From assembly GCF_029543245.1 (NCBI RefSeq), contig NZ_JARQWV010000018.1:62001-126000 (forward strand): a stretch of 64,000 nucleotides of DNA, read 5' to 3'. The notes under the pieces were generated by a model, which saw only the letters and a program-made list of their open reading frames with translations, made no database searches and was not told the origin of the DNA. Shown one piece after another: positions 9,001-17,168 of this stretch. The position numbers and the translations under genes were made by a program. Positions within the stretch are counted from its first letter, which is position 1. The number at the start of each line of letters is the position of its first letter. Source of the stretch: Caulobacter endophyticus (GTDB lineage: Bacteria > Pseudomonadota > Alphaproteobacteria > Caulobacterales > Caulobacteraceae).

Positions 9001-9941
9001 TGGCCGTTCTCGTCATCGCCGACAACGACAACGCGCACCTGCGCGACGGCACCAACAAGACCGTCACCGCCGCCCTGAAGCTGTCGGGCGACGTCGACGT
9101 GCTGGTGCTGGGCAAGGGCGTCTCGGGCGTGGCTGACGCCGCCGCCAAGATCGCCGGCGTCCGCAAGGTTCTGGTCGCCGAAAGCGACGCCCTGGGTCAC
9201 GGGATCGCCGAAGCCCAGGCCGACGCGGCCCTGGCCCTGGCCGGCAATTACGACGCGATCCTCGTCCCGGCCACCGCCGGCGGCAAGAACTTCGCCCCGC
9301 GCATCGCCGCCAAGCTCGACGTCGCCCCGATCAGCGACATCATCGAAGTGGTCTCGGCCGACACCTTCGTGCGTCCGATCTACGCCGGCAACGCGCTGGA
9401 GACCGTCCAGTCGGCCGACGCCAAGAAGGTGATCACCGTGCGTCCGACCGCCTTCGCGGCGGCCGCCGACGGCGGTTCGGCCTCGGTCGAAACCGTCTCG
9501 GGCGCCGATGCGGCCAAGACCCGCTTCGTCAGCGAAGAGATGGTCAAGTCCGACCGTCCGGAACTGGCCGCGGCCAAGATCGTCGTCTCGGGCGGCCGCG
9601 CCATGGGCTCGGCCGAAGAGTTCCAGGCGGTCATCGAGCCCCTGGCCGACAAGCTGGGCGCCGCCGTCGGCGCCTCGCGCGCCGCTGTCGACGCGGGCTA
9701 CGCCCCGAACGACTACCAGGTCGGCCAGACCGGCAAGGTCGTCGCCCCGCAGCTCTACATCGCCGTGGGCATCTCGGGCGCCATCCAGCACCTGGCCGGC
9801 ATGAAGGACTCCAAGGTGATCGTCGCGATCAACAAGGACGCCGACGCGCCGATCTTCCAGGTCGCCGACTACGGCCTGGTCGCCGACTACAAGTCGGCCG
9901 TGCCGGACCTGATGAGCGCGCTCACCGCCGCCGGCAAGTAA
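9000..9941 (+). CDS. etfA: Electron transfer flavoprotein, alpha subunit
   Basis: A 313-residue partner of EtfB. The C-terminal FAD-binding domain is evident: [20 protein letters not shown] followed by [19 protein letters not shown] and [15 protein letters not shown]. Translation is coupled to etfB through TAATG. A strong rho-independent terminator follows 25 bases after the stop, so etfBA forms a closed two-gene operon. Confidence 0.97.
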   Translation: MAVLVIADNDNAHLRDGTNKTVTAALKLSGDVDVLVLGKGVSGVADAAAKIAGVRKVLVAESDALGHGIAEAQADAALALAGNYDAILVPATAGGKNFAPRIAAKLDVAPISDIIEVVSADTFVRPIYAGNALETVQSADAKKVITVRPTAFAAAADGGSASVETVSGADAAKTRFVSEEMVKSDRPELAAAKIVVSGGRAMGSAEEFQAVIEPLADKLGAAVGASRAAVDAGYAPNDYQVGQTGKVVAPQLYIAVGISGAIQHLAGMKDSKVIVAINKDADAPIFQVADYGLVADYKSAVPDLMSALTAAGK

Positions 9942-9965
9942 GGCGTCTGGAGCGATCCAGAACCA

Positions 9966-10000
9966 AAGGCCCGGGAGCAATCCCGGGCCTTTTTGTTTTT
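9966..10000 (+). terminator. Rho-independent terminator of etfBA
   Basis: GCCCGGGA and TCCCGGGC form a GC-rich stem around the loop GCAA, followed by CTTTTTGTTTTT. Confidence 0.9.
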
Positions 10001-10022
10001 CAGCCCAGGCGCCATCCGGGAT

Positions 10023-10080
10023 CCCTCTCTCTTAGAGAGAGGGAGGGGCCCGCCGCCGCAGGCGGTGGGAGGGTGAGTGG
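10023..10080 (+). repeat. Family B repeat, left flank of DUF559 cassette 1
   Basis: Hairpin CCCTCTCTC-TTA-GAGAGAGGG, then AGGGGCCCGCCGCC, then a second hairpin around GCAGGCGG, ending GTGGGAGGGTGAGTGG. It abuts the stop codon of the nuclease gene. The inverted copy is at 10491-10548. Confidence 0.88.
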
Positions 10081-10422
10081 TTACGGCCTGGCCGACTGGA
10101 GCGCAGTCATGATCTCGTCGGCGGTCCCGCCGGGATCGGCCAGGACCTGCTCGTTTTGAAACCTCAACACCACGTATCCAAGCTGTTCCAAAGTTTCGGT
10201 GCGCTGGCGGTCATAGTCTTCGCGACCGTCATGGGCCGCGCCGTCGAGCTCCACGATCAGCTTGCCCGCCTCGCAGACGAAGTCCGCGAAATAGCGGCCG
10301 ATCGCAATCTGCCGCATGAACTTGAAGCCTGAGAGCCGACGGTTGCGGACCAGGGCCCAAAGCGTCTTTTCGGCCAGGGTCTGCTTCTGGCGAAGGCGGC
10401 GGGCGTAGGCGGTCCTGTCCAT
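10081..10422 (-). CDS. DUF559 endonuclease-like protein, copy 1
   Basis: A 113-residue protein from the ATG at 10420-10422 ([20 protein letters not shown]). DUF559 proteins belong to the PD-(D/E)XK/Vsr-like nuclease group. The likely metal site is the D of [11 protein letters not shown] with the E and D of [13 protein letters not shown]. An upstream TTG would add 12 residues, but copy 2 (25184-25525) aligns exactly from this ATG and has the same length. The two proteins are about 75% identical by manual alignment. The gene lies between inverted B repeats, and the sequence just before it (ATCGGGATTTTT) is also shared with copy 2. Its cellular role is unknown. Confidence 0.85.
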   Translation of the reverse strand: MDRTAYARRLRQKQTLAEKTLWALVRNRRLSGFKFMRQIAIGRYFADFVCEAGKLIVELDGAAHDGREDYDRQRTETLEQLGYVVLRFQNEQVLADPGGTADEIMTALQSARP

Positions 10423-10490
10423 CAGCAAAGCCTGGGCGCTGGGCTCCTGCGTTTTCAATCAAAGGCATCGGGATTTTTCTGTGAGGGCGA

Positions 10491-10548
10491 AACCACTCAC
10501 CCTCCCACCGCTGCGCGGCGGGCCCCTCCCTCTCTCTAAGAGAGAGGG
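10491..10548 (-). repeat. Family B repeat, right flank of DUF559 cassette 1
   Basis: Inverted relative to the copy at 10023: ACCACTCACCCTCCCACCGC, then GCGGCGGGCCCC, then the hairpin CCCTCTCTC-TAA-GAGAGAGGG. Confidence 0.88.
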
Positions 10549-10653
10549 TTTCACGGGGGAACCTGCCCCCGTTTTTGATCTATATCTTCCGCAAAACCCC
10601 TTATGCGGCCGCCCGGATTTGCCTGTTATCCGGCTTGGGCTTAAGCCGATCCC

Positions 10654-11538
10654 ATGACGCAACAAGCCGACACCCTTTCCGATCTCGAAGCCAGCAAGGC
10701 CCGCGCCCGGGCCTGGTTCGAGAGCCTTCGCGACCAGATCTGCGCCGCCTTCGAGACCCTCGAGGACGAGGCGCCGGCCGAGCTGTACGGCGACCAGCCG
10801 GGCCGCTTCGAGCTGAAGCCGTGGGATCGCCCGGCCGGCGGCGGCGGGGTGATGGGCATGATGCGCGGGCGGCTGTTCGAGAAGGTCGGCGTGCACGTCT
10901 CCACCGTGTTCGGGACCTTCCCGCCGGAGATGGCCAAGACCATGCCGGGCGCGGCCGAGGATCCGCGCTTCTTCGCCACCGGCATCAGCCTGATCGCGCA
11001 CATGACCAATCCGCGCGTGCCGGCCGTGCACATGAACACCCGCTTCATCGCCACCACCAAGGGCTGGTTCGGCGGCGGCGGCGACCTGACCCCCCTGCTG
11101 GGCTACCAGCGCCAGCAGGACTTTCCCGACGCCATCGACTTCCACGCCGCCTACAAGCGCGCCTGCGACAGGCACGATCCGGACTGGTACGCCAAGTACA
11201 AGGCCTGGTGCGACGAGTACTTCTTCCTGCCGCACCGCAACGAGCCGCGCGGCATCGGCGGCATCTTCTACGACCACCATGACAGCGGCGACTGGGAGCG
11301 CGACTTCGCCTTCACGCAGGACGTCGGCCGGGCCTTCCTCGAGATCTACCCCACCCTGGTGCGCCGCCGCATGAACGAGGCCTGGACGCCCGAGGAGCGC
11401 GAGCAGCAGCTGATCCAGCGTGGCCGCTATGTCGAGTTCAACCTGCTCTACGACCGCGGCACGATGTTCGGCCTGAAGACCGGCGGCAACACCGAGTCGA
11501 TCCTCAGCTCCATGCCCCCCGAGGTGAAGTGGCCGTAA
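10654..11538 (+). CDS. hemF: Oxygen-dependent coproporphyrinogen III oxidase
   Basis: A 294-residue cytosolic haem-biosynthesis enzyme that decarboxylates coproporphyrinogen III to protoporphyrinogen IX using O2. Family signatures are intact: PAVHMNTRF at about 123-131, [13 protein letters not shown] at about 137-149, and [20 protein letters not shown] near the C-terminus. The length is normal for HemF. It follows the DUF559 cassette. A hairpin within the downstream D-family repeat probably ends transcription. Confidence 0.96.
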   Translation: MTQQADTLSDLEASKARARAWFESLRDQICAAFETLEDEAPAELYGDQPGRFELKPWDRPAGGGGVMGMMRGRLFEKVGVHVSTVFGTFPPEMAKTMPGAAEDPRFFATGISLIAHMTNPRVPAVHMNTRFIATTKGWFGGGGDLTPLLGYQRQQDFPDAIDFHAAYKRACDRHDPDWYAKYKAWCDEYFFLPHRNEPRGIGGIFYDHHDSGDWERDFAFTQDVGRAFLEIYPTLVRRRMNEAWTPEEREQQLIQRGRYVEFNLLYDRGTMFGLKTGGNTESILSSMPPEVKWP

Positions 11539-11541
11539 GCT

Positions 11542-11709
11542 GATCCTTCTCCCCTTGCGGGAGAAGGTGTCGGCGTAAGCCGACGGATGAGGGGTCTCTC
11601 AAATGCAGGACGCCGCGAAAGCTGATCGGCTTTCGCGGCGTTTCCGTTCGTGCGACCCCTCACCCGACCTCCCTTCGGGAGGCCACCCTCTCCCGCAGGG
11701 GGAGAGGGC
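11542..11709. repeat. Family D inverted doublet downstream of hemF
   Basis: The left unit (CCTTCTCCCC-TTGC-GGGAGAAGG, then GACGGATGAGGGGTC) is mirrored by the right unit (GACCCCTCACCCGAC, CTCCCTTCGGGAGG, then CCCTCTCCC-GCA-GGGGGAGAGGG). The hemF terminator hairpin sits in the spacer. Confidence 0.75.
11611..11645 (+). terminator. Probable terminator of hemF inside the D element
   Basis: The 12-bp perfect stem CGCCGCGAAAGC / GCTTTCGCGGCG surrounds a short loop and is followed by TTT. The U-tract is short, so termination may be moderate. Confidence 0.6.
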
Positions 11710-12551
11710 TAGACAGCCAAACACACCACCTGCGCCACGCGCAGATCCCGCCGCAGGCCGTCGGCGATGCGGCCGTAGTTGTCGGTGGTGATGGCCTCGC
11801 CCGGGGCGAACTCGGGGATGCTGGCGTCGCCGCCGCGGCGGGGCGTGCGGGCGATCAGGGTGCGCAGGCTTTCGGGGGCGGTGGTGTAGATGCGGCCGCG
11901 ACGCGGCGACTCCGCCACGGTCACGCCGATCACGCGGCCGGCGCTGTCCAGCGCCGGGGCGCCGGAGAGGCCCGCCAGCGTGCCCTTCAGATTGTCGGTG
12001 CGGCCGACCTCGGCCCAGACCAGCACCGGCTCGGTGCGCGCGCCGCGCCCGTGGATCACCAGGTTCTCGCGGCCGATCAGGCGCGAGGCCACCTCGCCGG
12101 CGTGGCCCTGCGGGAAGCCGGGGTGGAAGGCCCGCATGCCCTTGCGCGGGTCGCCGAGATTGACCGGCATGGCCGGCGCGCCGCCTTCGGTGGTCAGTAT
12201 GGCCGCGTCGAACCGCGGGTCGATGGTCACCCGCGCGGCCACGCCGCGTCCGTCGGCGACCAGGATGGCGGCCTGCTTGCAGCCGTCGACCACGTGGCGG
12301 GCCGTCAGCCAGACGCCGTTCTGCCCCACCGAGAAGGCCGTGCCCGAGGCCGGCTCCTGCTTGTCGGGCACCTGCACCACGATCGACGGGTCGAAGGGCG
12401 AGGCCGGGCCAAGCGGCACGCCTTCCTCGCCGGGCACCGGCGGCGGCGGCGGAGGCGCGTCGGCGCGCTCCTGGCGGCCGATGGCGACCACCAGCAGGGC
12501 GGCGACCACGGCGCCGTAGACCAGCCAGTCTGGAAGCTTGGGGAAATGCAC
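11709..12551 (-). CDS. Membrane-anchored trypsin-like serine protease
   Basis: A 280-residue protein with an N-terminal signal anchor at about residues 9-26 and a proline-rich linker (30-42), then a chymotrypsin-fold domain. The catalytic triad is visible: His86 in TARHVVDG, Asp115 in RFDAAIL and Ser196 in GLSGAPALD. The oxyanion segment reads GLSGAP rather than GNSGGP but keeps the serine. There is no PDZ domain, so it is not a DegP-type HtrA. It probably acts in the periplasm. The adjacent DUF350 gene upstream on the same strand may be co-transcribed (gap 28 bp). Confidence 0.82.
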   Translation of the reverse strand: MHFPKLPDWLVYGAVVAALLVVAIGRQERADAPPPPPPVPGEEGVPLGPASPFDPSIVVQVPDKQEPASGTAFSVGQNGVWLTARHVVDGCKQAAILVADGRGVAARVTIDPRFDAAILTTEGGAPAMPVNLGDPRKGMRAFHPGFPQGHAGEVASRLIGRENLVIHGRGARTEPVLVWAEVGRTDNLKGTLAGLSGAPALDSAGRVIGVTVAESPRRGRIYTTAPESLRTLIARTPRRGGDASIPEFAPGEAITTDNYGRIADGLRRDLRVAQVVCLAV

Positions 12552-12579
12552 GCGCCCCGCTCCGTCAGCCCCCTTGCTC

Positions 12580-13005
12580 TCAGCCCGCCACGCCGGCGGC
12601 GATGATGATGGCGGTGGCCAGCTTGGCGCCCACCAGCAGGGCGGCGGCCGAGACCTCGCCCTCGTTGATCCGCTCGGGCAGGCCCTTCAGCATCATGTCG
12701 GTCAGGCGGAACACCAGCAGCTGCAGCGCCAGCGTCGCCACGCCCCACAGCAGGATCTCGATCACCGAGGTCGAGGCCGCCAGCGAGGCGGCCAGCGGTA
12801 TGGCCAGGCCCGTCATCACGCCGCCCAGCGACAGGGCGGCGGCCGCATTGCCCTCGCGGATCAGCTTGATCTCGCGGTGCGGGGTCAGAAGGATGTAGAT
12901 CGCCGCCCCGGCGATCAGCATCGCCATGGTCACGCCCACATGGGTCAGGGTCGTCAGCAGGCCGTTGGCGAAGGCCTGGATCTCGGGCGACTGGATCTGA
13001 GGCAT
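12580..13005 (-). CDS. DUF350 domain-containing membrane protein
   Basis: A 141-residue integral membrane protein with four hydrophobic segments, matching DUF350 (for example TPHREIKLIREGNAAAALSLGG, with the conserved E/R loop, and LGGVMTGLAIPLAASL). The ATG at 13003-13005 (MPQIQSPE) is preferred over a GTG 14 codons upstream because the extension looks non-coding and GGGGGTCG precedes the ATG. Function is not established. The protease gene follows closely on the same strand. Confidence 0.82.
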   Translation of the reverse strand: MPQIQSPEIQAFANGLLTTLTHVGVTMAMLIAGAAIYILLTPHREIKLIREGNAAAALSLGGVMTGLAIPLAASLAASTSVIEILLWGVATLALQLLVFRLTDMMLKGLPERINEGEVSAAALLVGAKLATAIIIAAGVAG

Positions 13006-13091
13006 GTTTACGCGACCCCCTGGGACTTGAGGGGCAAGCTCTAACACGGGTTGGCGAGGCTTGCGTAGGGGGCTCGCCTTTGGAGCGTCGA

Positions 13092-13150
13092 ACCCTCTCT
13101 CTTTGAGAGAGGGAGGGGCCCGCCGCGGAGCGGTGGGAGGGTGAGAGGTT
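13092..13150 (+). repeat. Family B repeat (left of B-C-B composite 1)
   Basis: Hairpin CCCTCTCTC-TTT-GAGAGAGGG and GGTGGGAGGGTGAGAGGTT, as at 10023. It is followed by TTTCACCGCCGGCC, the same 14 bases found over the 3' end of the DUF559 gene at 25.18 kb. Confidence 0.85.
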
Positions 13151-13171
13151 TCACCGCCGGCCTGTTCAGGC

Positions 13172-13311
13172 CGTCATCCCGGGCGGAGCGCAGCGGAGAC
13201 CCGGGACCCAGGGGCCGCCGCAATGCATCGGCGTCCGCTGGGGCGCTTGAGTTGGCCGCAGAGCCCAGTCCCCTGGGTCCCGGATAAGCCCTGCGGGCTT
13301 TCCGGGATGAC
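13172..13311. repeat. Family C inverted doublet, copy 2
   Basis: GTCATCCCGGGCGG...GACCCGGGACCCAGGGG is mirrored by CCCCTGGGTCCCGG...TCCGGGATGAC. It lies between two inverted B repeats. Confidence 0.82.
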
Positions 13312-13341
13312 GAGGGTAGGTTGTTTTAATGGGAGAGGGCG

Positions 13342-13402
13342 TACCCTCTCACCCTCCCATCGCCTGCGGCGACGGGCCCCTCCCTCTCTCCATGAGAGAG
13401 GG
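13342..13402 (-). repeat. Family B repeat (right of B-C-B composite 1)
   Basis: Inverted B copy: TACCCTCTCACCCTCCCATC, CGCCTGCGGCGACGGGCCCC, then hairpin CCCTCTCTC-CAT-GAGAGAGGG. It ends 4 bases before the stop of rlmN. Confidence 0.85.
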
Positions 13403-13405
13403 AAA

Positions 13406-14611
13406 TTACGCCGTGTCGTCGGCGTCGTCTTCCAGCATGCCGGCCATGGCGGCCATCGACAGCTTGCGCAGGGCGCTGGCGCGGACCTTTTCGCTTTCGC
13501 TCTTCAGCTGGCCGCAGGCGGCCAGGATGTCGCGGCCGCGCGGGGTGCGGATCGGCGAGGAGTAGCCGGCCTTGTTGAGGATCGCCGCGAAGGTCTCGAT
13601 CGCGCCCCAGTCCGAGCACTCGTACTGGCTGCCCGGCCAGGGATTGAACGGGATCAGGTTGATCTTGGCGGGGATGCCCTTGATCAGCTTGACCAGCGCC
13701 CGGGCCTCGTCGGGGCTGTCGTTGACGCCCTTCAGCATCACGTACTCGAAGGTCACGCGGCGGGCGTTGGAGAGGCCCGGATAGGCGCGGATGCCGGCCA
13801 TCAGCTCGGCGATCGGGTACTTCTTGTTCAGCGGCACCAGCACGTCGCGCAGCTCGTCGTTGGTGGCGTGCAGGCTGATGGCCAGCATGGCCTGGGTCGT
13901 ATCGCCCAGCTTCTCCAGCATCGGCACGACGCCCGAGGTCGACACCGTGATCCGGCGACGCGAGATGCCGATGCCCTCGTTGTCGCTGATGATCTCGATG
14001 GCGTCGGCCACCTGGCCCAGATTGTAGAGCGGCTCGCCCATGCCCATGAACACGATGTTGCTGAGCAGGCGGTCTTCCTTGTCCGACGGCCATTCGGCCA
14101 GGTCGTCCTTGGCGATCTGCACCTGGGCGACGATCTCGGCGGTGGTCAGGTTGCGCACCAGCGGCTGGGTGCCGGTGTGGCAGAAGCTGCAGTTCAGCGT
14201 GCAGCCGACCTGGCTGGACACGCACAGCGCCCCGACCCGGCCCACCGACGGGATATAGACGGTCTCGACCTCGATGCCCGGGGCCATGCGGATCAGCCAC
14301 TTGCGGGTGCCGTCCTTGGAGACCTGGCGCTCGACCACCTCGGGGCGGGCGATGGTGAAGGTCTCGGCCAGCCGCGCGCGGGTTTCCTTGGCCACGTCGC
14401 TCATCTGGGAAAAGTCGGTGACGCCGCGATGGTGGATCCAGCGGAACACCTGGGTGGCGCGCATCTTGGCCTTGCCGTGCTCGACCACGCCGCTCTCGGT
14501 CAGGGCGGCGATCAGCTGCGGGCGGGTCAGGCCCGACAGGTTGACGGGCGGCTTGGCCGCGTCGGCCTTTTCAGCGGGCGCAACGCGGGACAGGTCGAGG
14601 GTGACGCTCAA
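13406..14611 (-). CDS. rlmN: 23S rRNA A2503 / tRNA A37 C2-methyltransferase (radical SAM)
   Basis: A 401-residue radical-SAM enzyme that methylates C2 of A2503 in 23S rRNA and of A37 in some tRNAs. The [4Fe-4S] motif CXXXCXXC is Cys137-Cys141-Cys144 ([12 protein letters not shown]). The GEPL motif is seen in MGMGEPLYN, and the C-terminal catalytic cysteine region in [12 protein letters not shown]. The acidic and alanine-rich N- and C-terminal ends are variable. The gene has no close partner; B-family repeats lie at its 3' end and E-family repeats in its 5' gap. Confidence 0.96.
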   Translation of the reverse strand: MSVTLDLSRVAPAEKADAAKPPVNLSGLTRPQLIAALTESGVVEHGKAKMRATQVFRWIHHRGVTDFSQMSDVAKETRARLAETFTIARPEVVERQVSKDGTRKWLIRMAPGIEVETVYIPSVGRVGALCVSSQVGCTLNCSFCHTGTQPLVRNLTTAEIVAQVQIAKDDLAEWPSDKEDRLLSNIVFMGMGEPLYNLGQVADAIEIISDNEGIGISRRRITVSTSGVVPMLEKLGDTTQAMLAISLHATNDELRDVLVPLNKKYPIAELMAGIRAYPGLSNARRVTFEYVMLKGVNDSPDEARALVKLIKGIPAKINLIPFNPWPGSQYECSDWGAIETFAAILNKAGYSSPIRTPRGRDILAACGQLKSESEKVRASALRKLSMAAMAGMLEDDADDTA

Positions 14612-14692
14612 GGGGCGGTCCGGGAAATTCGAGGAATGTGCGGGGTCGAGGCGGGGATATAGCAGATGTGAGGCGGTTTTCCAAAAAGCGAG

Positions 14693-14822
14693 GATCCTCC
14701 CCCTCTGGGGGAGGTGGCCCGGAGGGCCGGAGGGGGGACGTTTTCAGCTTTCTGGGCGGTGGATCGTCATCAGCTACTCCCCCCACCCTCCCCGTCGCGG
14801 ACACCACCCCCCCAGGGGGGTG
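14693..14822. repeat. Family E inverted doublet, degraded copy
   Basis: The left arm CCCCCTCTGGGGGAGGTGGC and CGGAGGGCCGGAGGGGGGAC matches the copies at 62.3 and 63.9 kb, including the CGTTTTCAGC spacer. The right arm is damaged: it reads CCCCACCCTCCCCGTCGCGG where the 62.4 kb copy has CCCCCTCCGTCGCTTCGCGA. Confidence 0.7.
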
Positions 14823-14898
14823 GCGCTCGGGGCGCGCGGCGCGCCGGCGGGGCGCCCGGGGCGGGGGGGGGGGGGCGCGCCGCGGGCCCCCCCCCCCC
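14823..14898. other. GC-only tract with 13-G and 12-C runs
   Basis: From about 14823 the sequence is almost entirely G and C, with G13 at 14863-14875 and C12 at 14887-14898 in inverted arrangement. It joins two halves of E-family repeats. Comparison with 63759-63897 suggests that ordinary repeat sequence should be here. Confidence 0.6.
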
Positions 14899-14993
14899 GA
14901 GACTGGGCGCCGTGCCGGCCGTCGCCCCCTCCGTCACGGCGCGTATCCGCACCGCGCCACCTCCCCCGCTTCGCGAGGGAGGAGCAGACAATC
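14899..14993 (-). repeat. Family E (second type), partial inverted copy
   Basis: The reverse complement matches 63759-63850 closely: CTCCCTCGCGAAGCGGGGGA, then GGTGGCGCGGTGCGGATACG, then GTGACGGAGGGGGCGA. It ends at the GC-only tract. Together with the elements at 14693 it fills most of the 408-bp gap between rlmN and trmD; no gene is seen there. Confidence 0.72.
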
Positions 14994-15019
14994 CCCCCAT
15001 CTCCCGCTAAACCGCGCCC

Positions 15020-15757
15020 ATGCCGTTCACCGCCACCGTCATGACCATGTTCCCCGAGGCCTTCCCCGGCCCGCTCGGCGTCTCGATGATCGGGACCGCC
15101 TGGAAGGAGGCCGACCTGTGGCGATTGGAAACACTGGACATTCGCGCCTTTTCCAAGGATAAGCGCGGCTTCCTCGACGACACCCCCGCGGGTGGCGGCG
15201 CGGGAGCCGTGCTCAAAGCGGACGTCATCGCCTCTGCGCTGGATAGCCTGGAGCTCGATGGGCGGCCGCTTTTGTACATGAGCGCCCGGGGCAGGCCCCT
15301 GACCCAGGCGCGCGTTCGTGAATGGTCCAAGGCGCCTGGCGTCGTGGTGCTGTGCGGCCGCTTCGAGGGGGTGGACCAGCGGGTGCTCGACGCTCGCGGG
15401 TTCGAGGAGGTCTCCGTCGGAGACGCGGTTCTCGCCGGTGGCGAGGCGGCGGCGATGGTGGTGATCGAGGCGTGTGTTCGACTTGCCCCGGGTGTGCTGG
15501 GGAATATCGAGAGCACGCTGGAAGAAAGCTTCGAGGACGGTCTCCTCGAGCATCCGCAGTACACGAGACCGCGGACGTTCGAAGGGCTCGACATCCCCGA
15601 GGTGCTGCTGTCGGGCGACCACAAGAAGGTCGACCAGTGGCGGCGCAGTATGCGTGAAGAAACGACCCGCGAGCGGCGTCCAGATCTCTGGGAAGCGCAT
15701 CTCGCCAATCAACAGGCAAAAGGCGGCCCGAAAACGGGTAAGCCCAAGGAGAAATGA
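15020..15757 (+). CDS. trmD: tRNA (guanine37-N1)-methyltransferase
   Basis: A 245-residue trefoil-knot (SPOUT) methyltransferase that uses SAM to methylate G37 of tRNAs reading CNN/GNN codons, preventing +1 frameshifts. Characteristic stretches are [10 protein letters not shown] near the start, [12 protein letters not shown] (knot/SAM site), [15 protein letters not shown], and [13 protein letters not shown] starting near residue 177. Its stop overlaps a false ATG, and the true rplS ATG lies 3 bases beyond, so trmD-rplS form a coupled operon, a common bacterial order. Confidence 0.97.
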   Translation: MPFTATVMTMFPEAFPGPLGVSMIGTAWKEADLWRLETLDIRAFSKDKRGFLDDTPAGGGAGAVLKADVIASALDSLELDGRPLLYMSARGRPLTQARVREWSKAPGVVVLCGRFEGVDQRVLDARGFEEVSVGDAVLAGGEAAAMVVIEACVRLAPGVLGNIESTLEESFEDGLLEHPQYTRPRTFEGLDIPEVLLSGDHKKVDQWRRSMREETTRERRPDLWEAHLANQQAKGGPKTGKPKEK

Positions 15758-15759
15758 TC

Positions 15760-16143
15760 ATGGCGATCAACATCATCGCTCAGCTCGAGCAAGAAGAATC
15801 GGCCCGTCTGCTGGCCGTCCGCGCGATCCCGGAATTCCGTCCCGGCGACACCCTGCGCGTCAACGTGAAGATCAAGGAAGGCGAGCGCGAGCGCGTTCAG
15901 GCCTACGAAGGCGTCTGCATCGCTCGTCAGGGCGCCGGCGTCCACGAGAGCTTCACCGTCCGCAAGATCTCGTTCGGCGAAGGCGTGGAACGTCTGTTCC
16001 CGCTGCTCTCGCCGAGCATCGAAAGCATCGAAGTCAAGCGTCGCGGCGTCGTCCGTCGCGCCAAGCTGTACTACCTGCGCGACCGTCGCGGTAAGTCGGC
16101 CCGTATCGCCGAGCGCGTCAACGTCCGTAAGGACGCCGAATAA
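15760..16143 (+). CDS. rplS: 50S ribosomal protein bL19
   Basis: A 127-residue L19, starting [17 protein letters not shown] and containing [20 protein letters not shown] and [19 protein letters not shown]. The ATG at 15760 was chosen over an in-frame ATG at 15754 because AAGGAG (15746-15751) is 8 bases from the former but only 2 from the latter, and because family members start MNIIAQLE-like. It lies at the 30S/50S interface. A strong terminator follows. Confidence 0.97.
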   Translation: MAINIIAQLEQEESARLLAVRAIPEFRPGDTLRVNVKIKEGERERVQAYEGVCIARQGAGVHESFTVRKISFGEGVERLFPLLSPSIESIEVKRRGVVRRAKLYYLRDRRGKSARIAERVNVRKDAE

Positions 16144-16172
16144 GCAGCTCGCTCGCTACGGCGAAGTGTTCG

Positions 16173-16206
16173 AAGGCCCCGGCGGAAACGCCGGGGCCTT
16201 TTGCTT
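16173..16206 (+). terminator. Rho-independent terminator of trmD-rplS
   Basis: AAGGCCCCGGCG and CGCCGGGGCCTT form a 12-bp stem around GAAA, followed by TTGCTTTTG. Confidence 0.92.
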
Positions 16207-16264
16207 TTGCGGTTGCTCCCTCTTCCGCGCCGCGCAATCCTGGGGCGAGCGACGGGGAGGGCGC

Positions 16265-16729
16265 ATGCGGCGCGTGATGAAGGCGGCCGGCCTGCTGGCT
16301 GTAGCGGTGCTGGCGAGCGCCGGGGCGGCGGTGACGACTCCCGACCTGCCTGGAACCCGGGACGAGCCCGAGCTGCTGGCGCCGAACGGCCGGCGCGGGA
16401 CGAGCGTCGACCTCAACGAGATCCGCATCTATTTCGCCGGCGGCTACGGCGGCGACTGGATCCGCCGCTCGAACATGAGGTTCGTCCGCTCGATCCACGG
16501 CATGACCTTCTACAAGGTCAATGGTCGGCTCTATGTCGACCGCGATGGCGACCGGGTGATCGACGCCGGCGCCTTCTACGTGCCCAGGACCGGGCTGGTG
16601 CTCGCCGACTGGAACTGCGACGGCCGGGGCGACCAGATCCTGTTGAGCATGCGTCCCGTGCCCAAGGGCTCGTGGGAGGGGCTGCTCAAGCGTGTCCGCG
16701 AGGAAGGCGCCAAGACCCCGGCCCGTTGA
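16265..16729 (+). CDS. Secreted hypothetical protein
   Basis: A 154-residue protein from the ATG at 16265 (MRRVMKAAGLLAVAVLASAG), giving a clean signal peptide of about 23 residues. The longer upstream frame overlaps the rplS terminator and was rejected. The mature part contains DLNEIRIYFAGGYGGDWIRR and VNGRLYVDRDGDRVIDAGAFY; the DRDGDRVIDAG segment resembles a calcium-binding DXDXD loop, an observation only. No family is recognised. GACGGGGAGGGC precedes the start. Confidence 0.7.
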   Translation: MRRVMKAAGLLAVAVLASAGAAVTTPDLPGTRDEPELLAPNGRRGTSVDLNEIRIYFAGGYGGDWIRRSNMRFVRSIHGMTFYKVNGRLYVDRDGDRVIDAGAFYVPRTGLVLADWNCDGRGDQILLSMRPVPKGSWEGLLKRVREEGAKTPAR

Positions 16730-17168
16730 ATGGTCAAGCTTGGTGCATAAGCACGCATCTTGACGGACCGTTGTTCTGTGGCATGATGATTTCACCCTCG
16801 CTGTTCAGACACGGCGGGCTTCCAGACCGTCTCCTTTCTAGTGGACGGCCCTCTTCAGGCGGAGCCATCGGCCCCTGGAGTGTACAAACGATGCCAGGGC
16901 GCGCCGACAGGTCACTACGACCGGCGCGCCCTTAGTCGTTCGAGGTTGCGTTCAATGGTCCTCGTCCCGCCGGATGGGGACCAAGGCGACCGCCGCGGGC
17001 TCGCGCTTCCACGACCAGGGGTCAGGCTTCGGGGCAAGAAATGTGCGCCTGGACGTTGTTTCAGCATCCCCTCGGGGCAGGATCGATCGCTGCGCGGCGA
17101 TCACACAGCGGATTTTTGGCGCTTCCTCGCTTTACGCGCCCGCGCTTCAGGCCTAGATGCGGGTCGCT
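16730..17168 (+). promoter_or_regulatory. 439-bp leader region upstream of leuC with strong inverted repeat
   Basis: No convincing gene is seen. The main structure is an 11-bp perfect stem, AGGGCGCGCCG (16896-16906) with CGGCGCGCCCT (16922-16932). A nearby CCCTGG/CCAGGG pair (16873-16901) overlaps its left arm, so the two pairings could compete. No U-tract follows, so it is not a standard terminator. A leader RNA or small RNA is possible. Open frames here lack leucine-codon runs and a ribosome binding site, so a classical attenuation peptide is not supported. Confidence 0.4.

Noticed and set aside
10575..10588. A degenerate FNR-like site (TTGATCTATATCTT) upstream of hemF
   Set aside because: The left half is perfect but the right half mismatches at two positions. 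HemF is the oxygen-dependent enzyme, so low-oxygen activation would be unexpected; not called without conservation data.
16974..17156. A 60-codon frame just before leuC as a leader peptide
   Set aside because: It lacks a run of leucine codons and a ribosome binding site, is too long for a classical leader peptide, and has no terminator/antiterminator set at its end.
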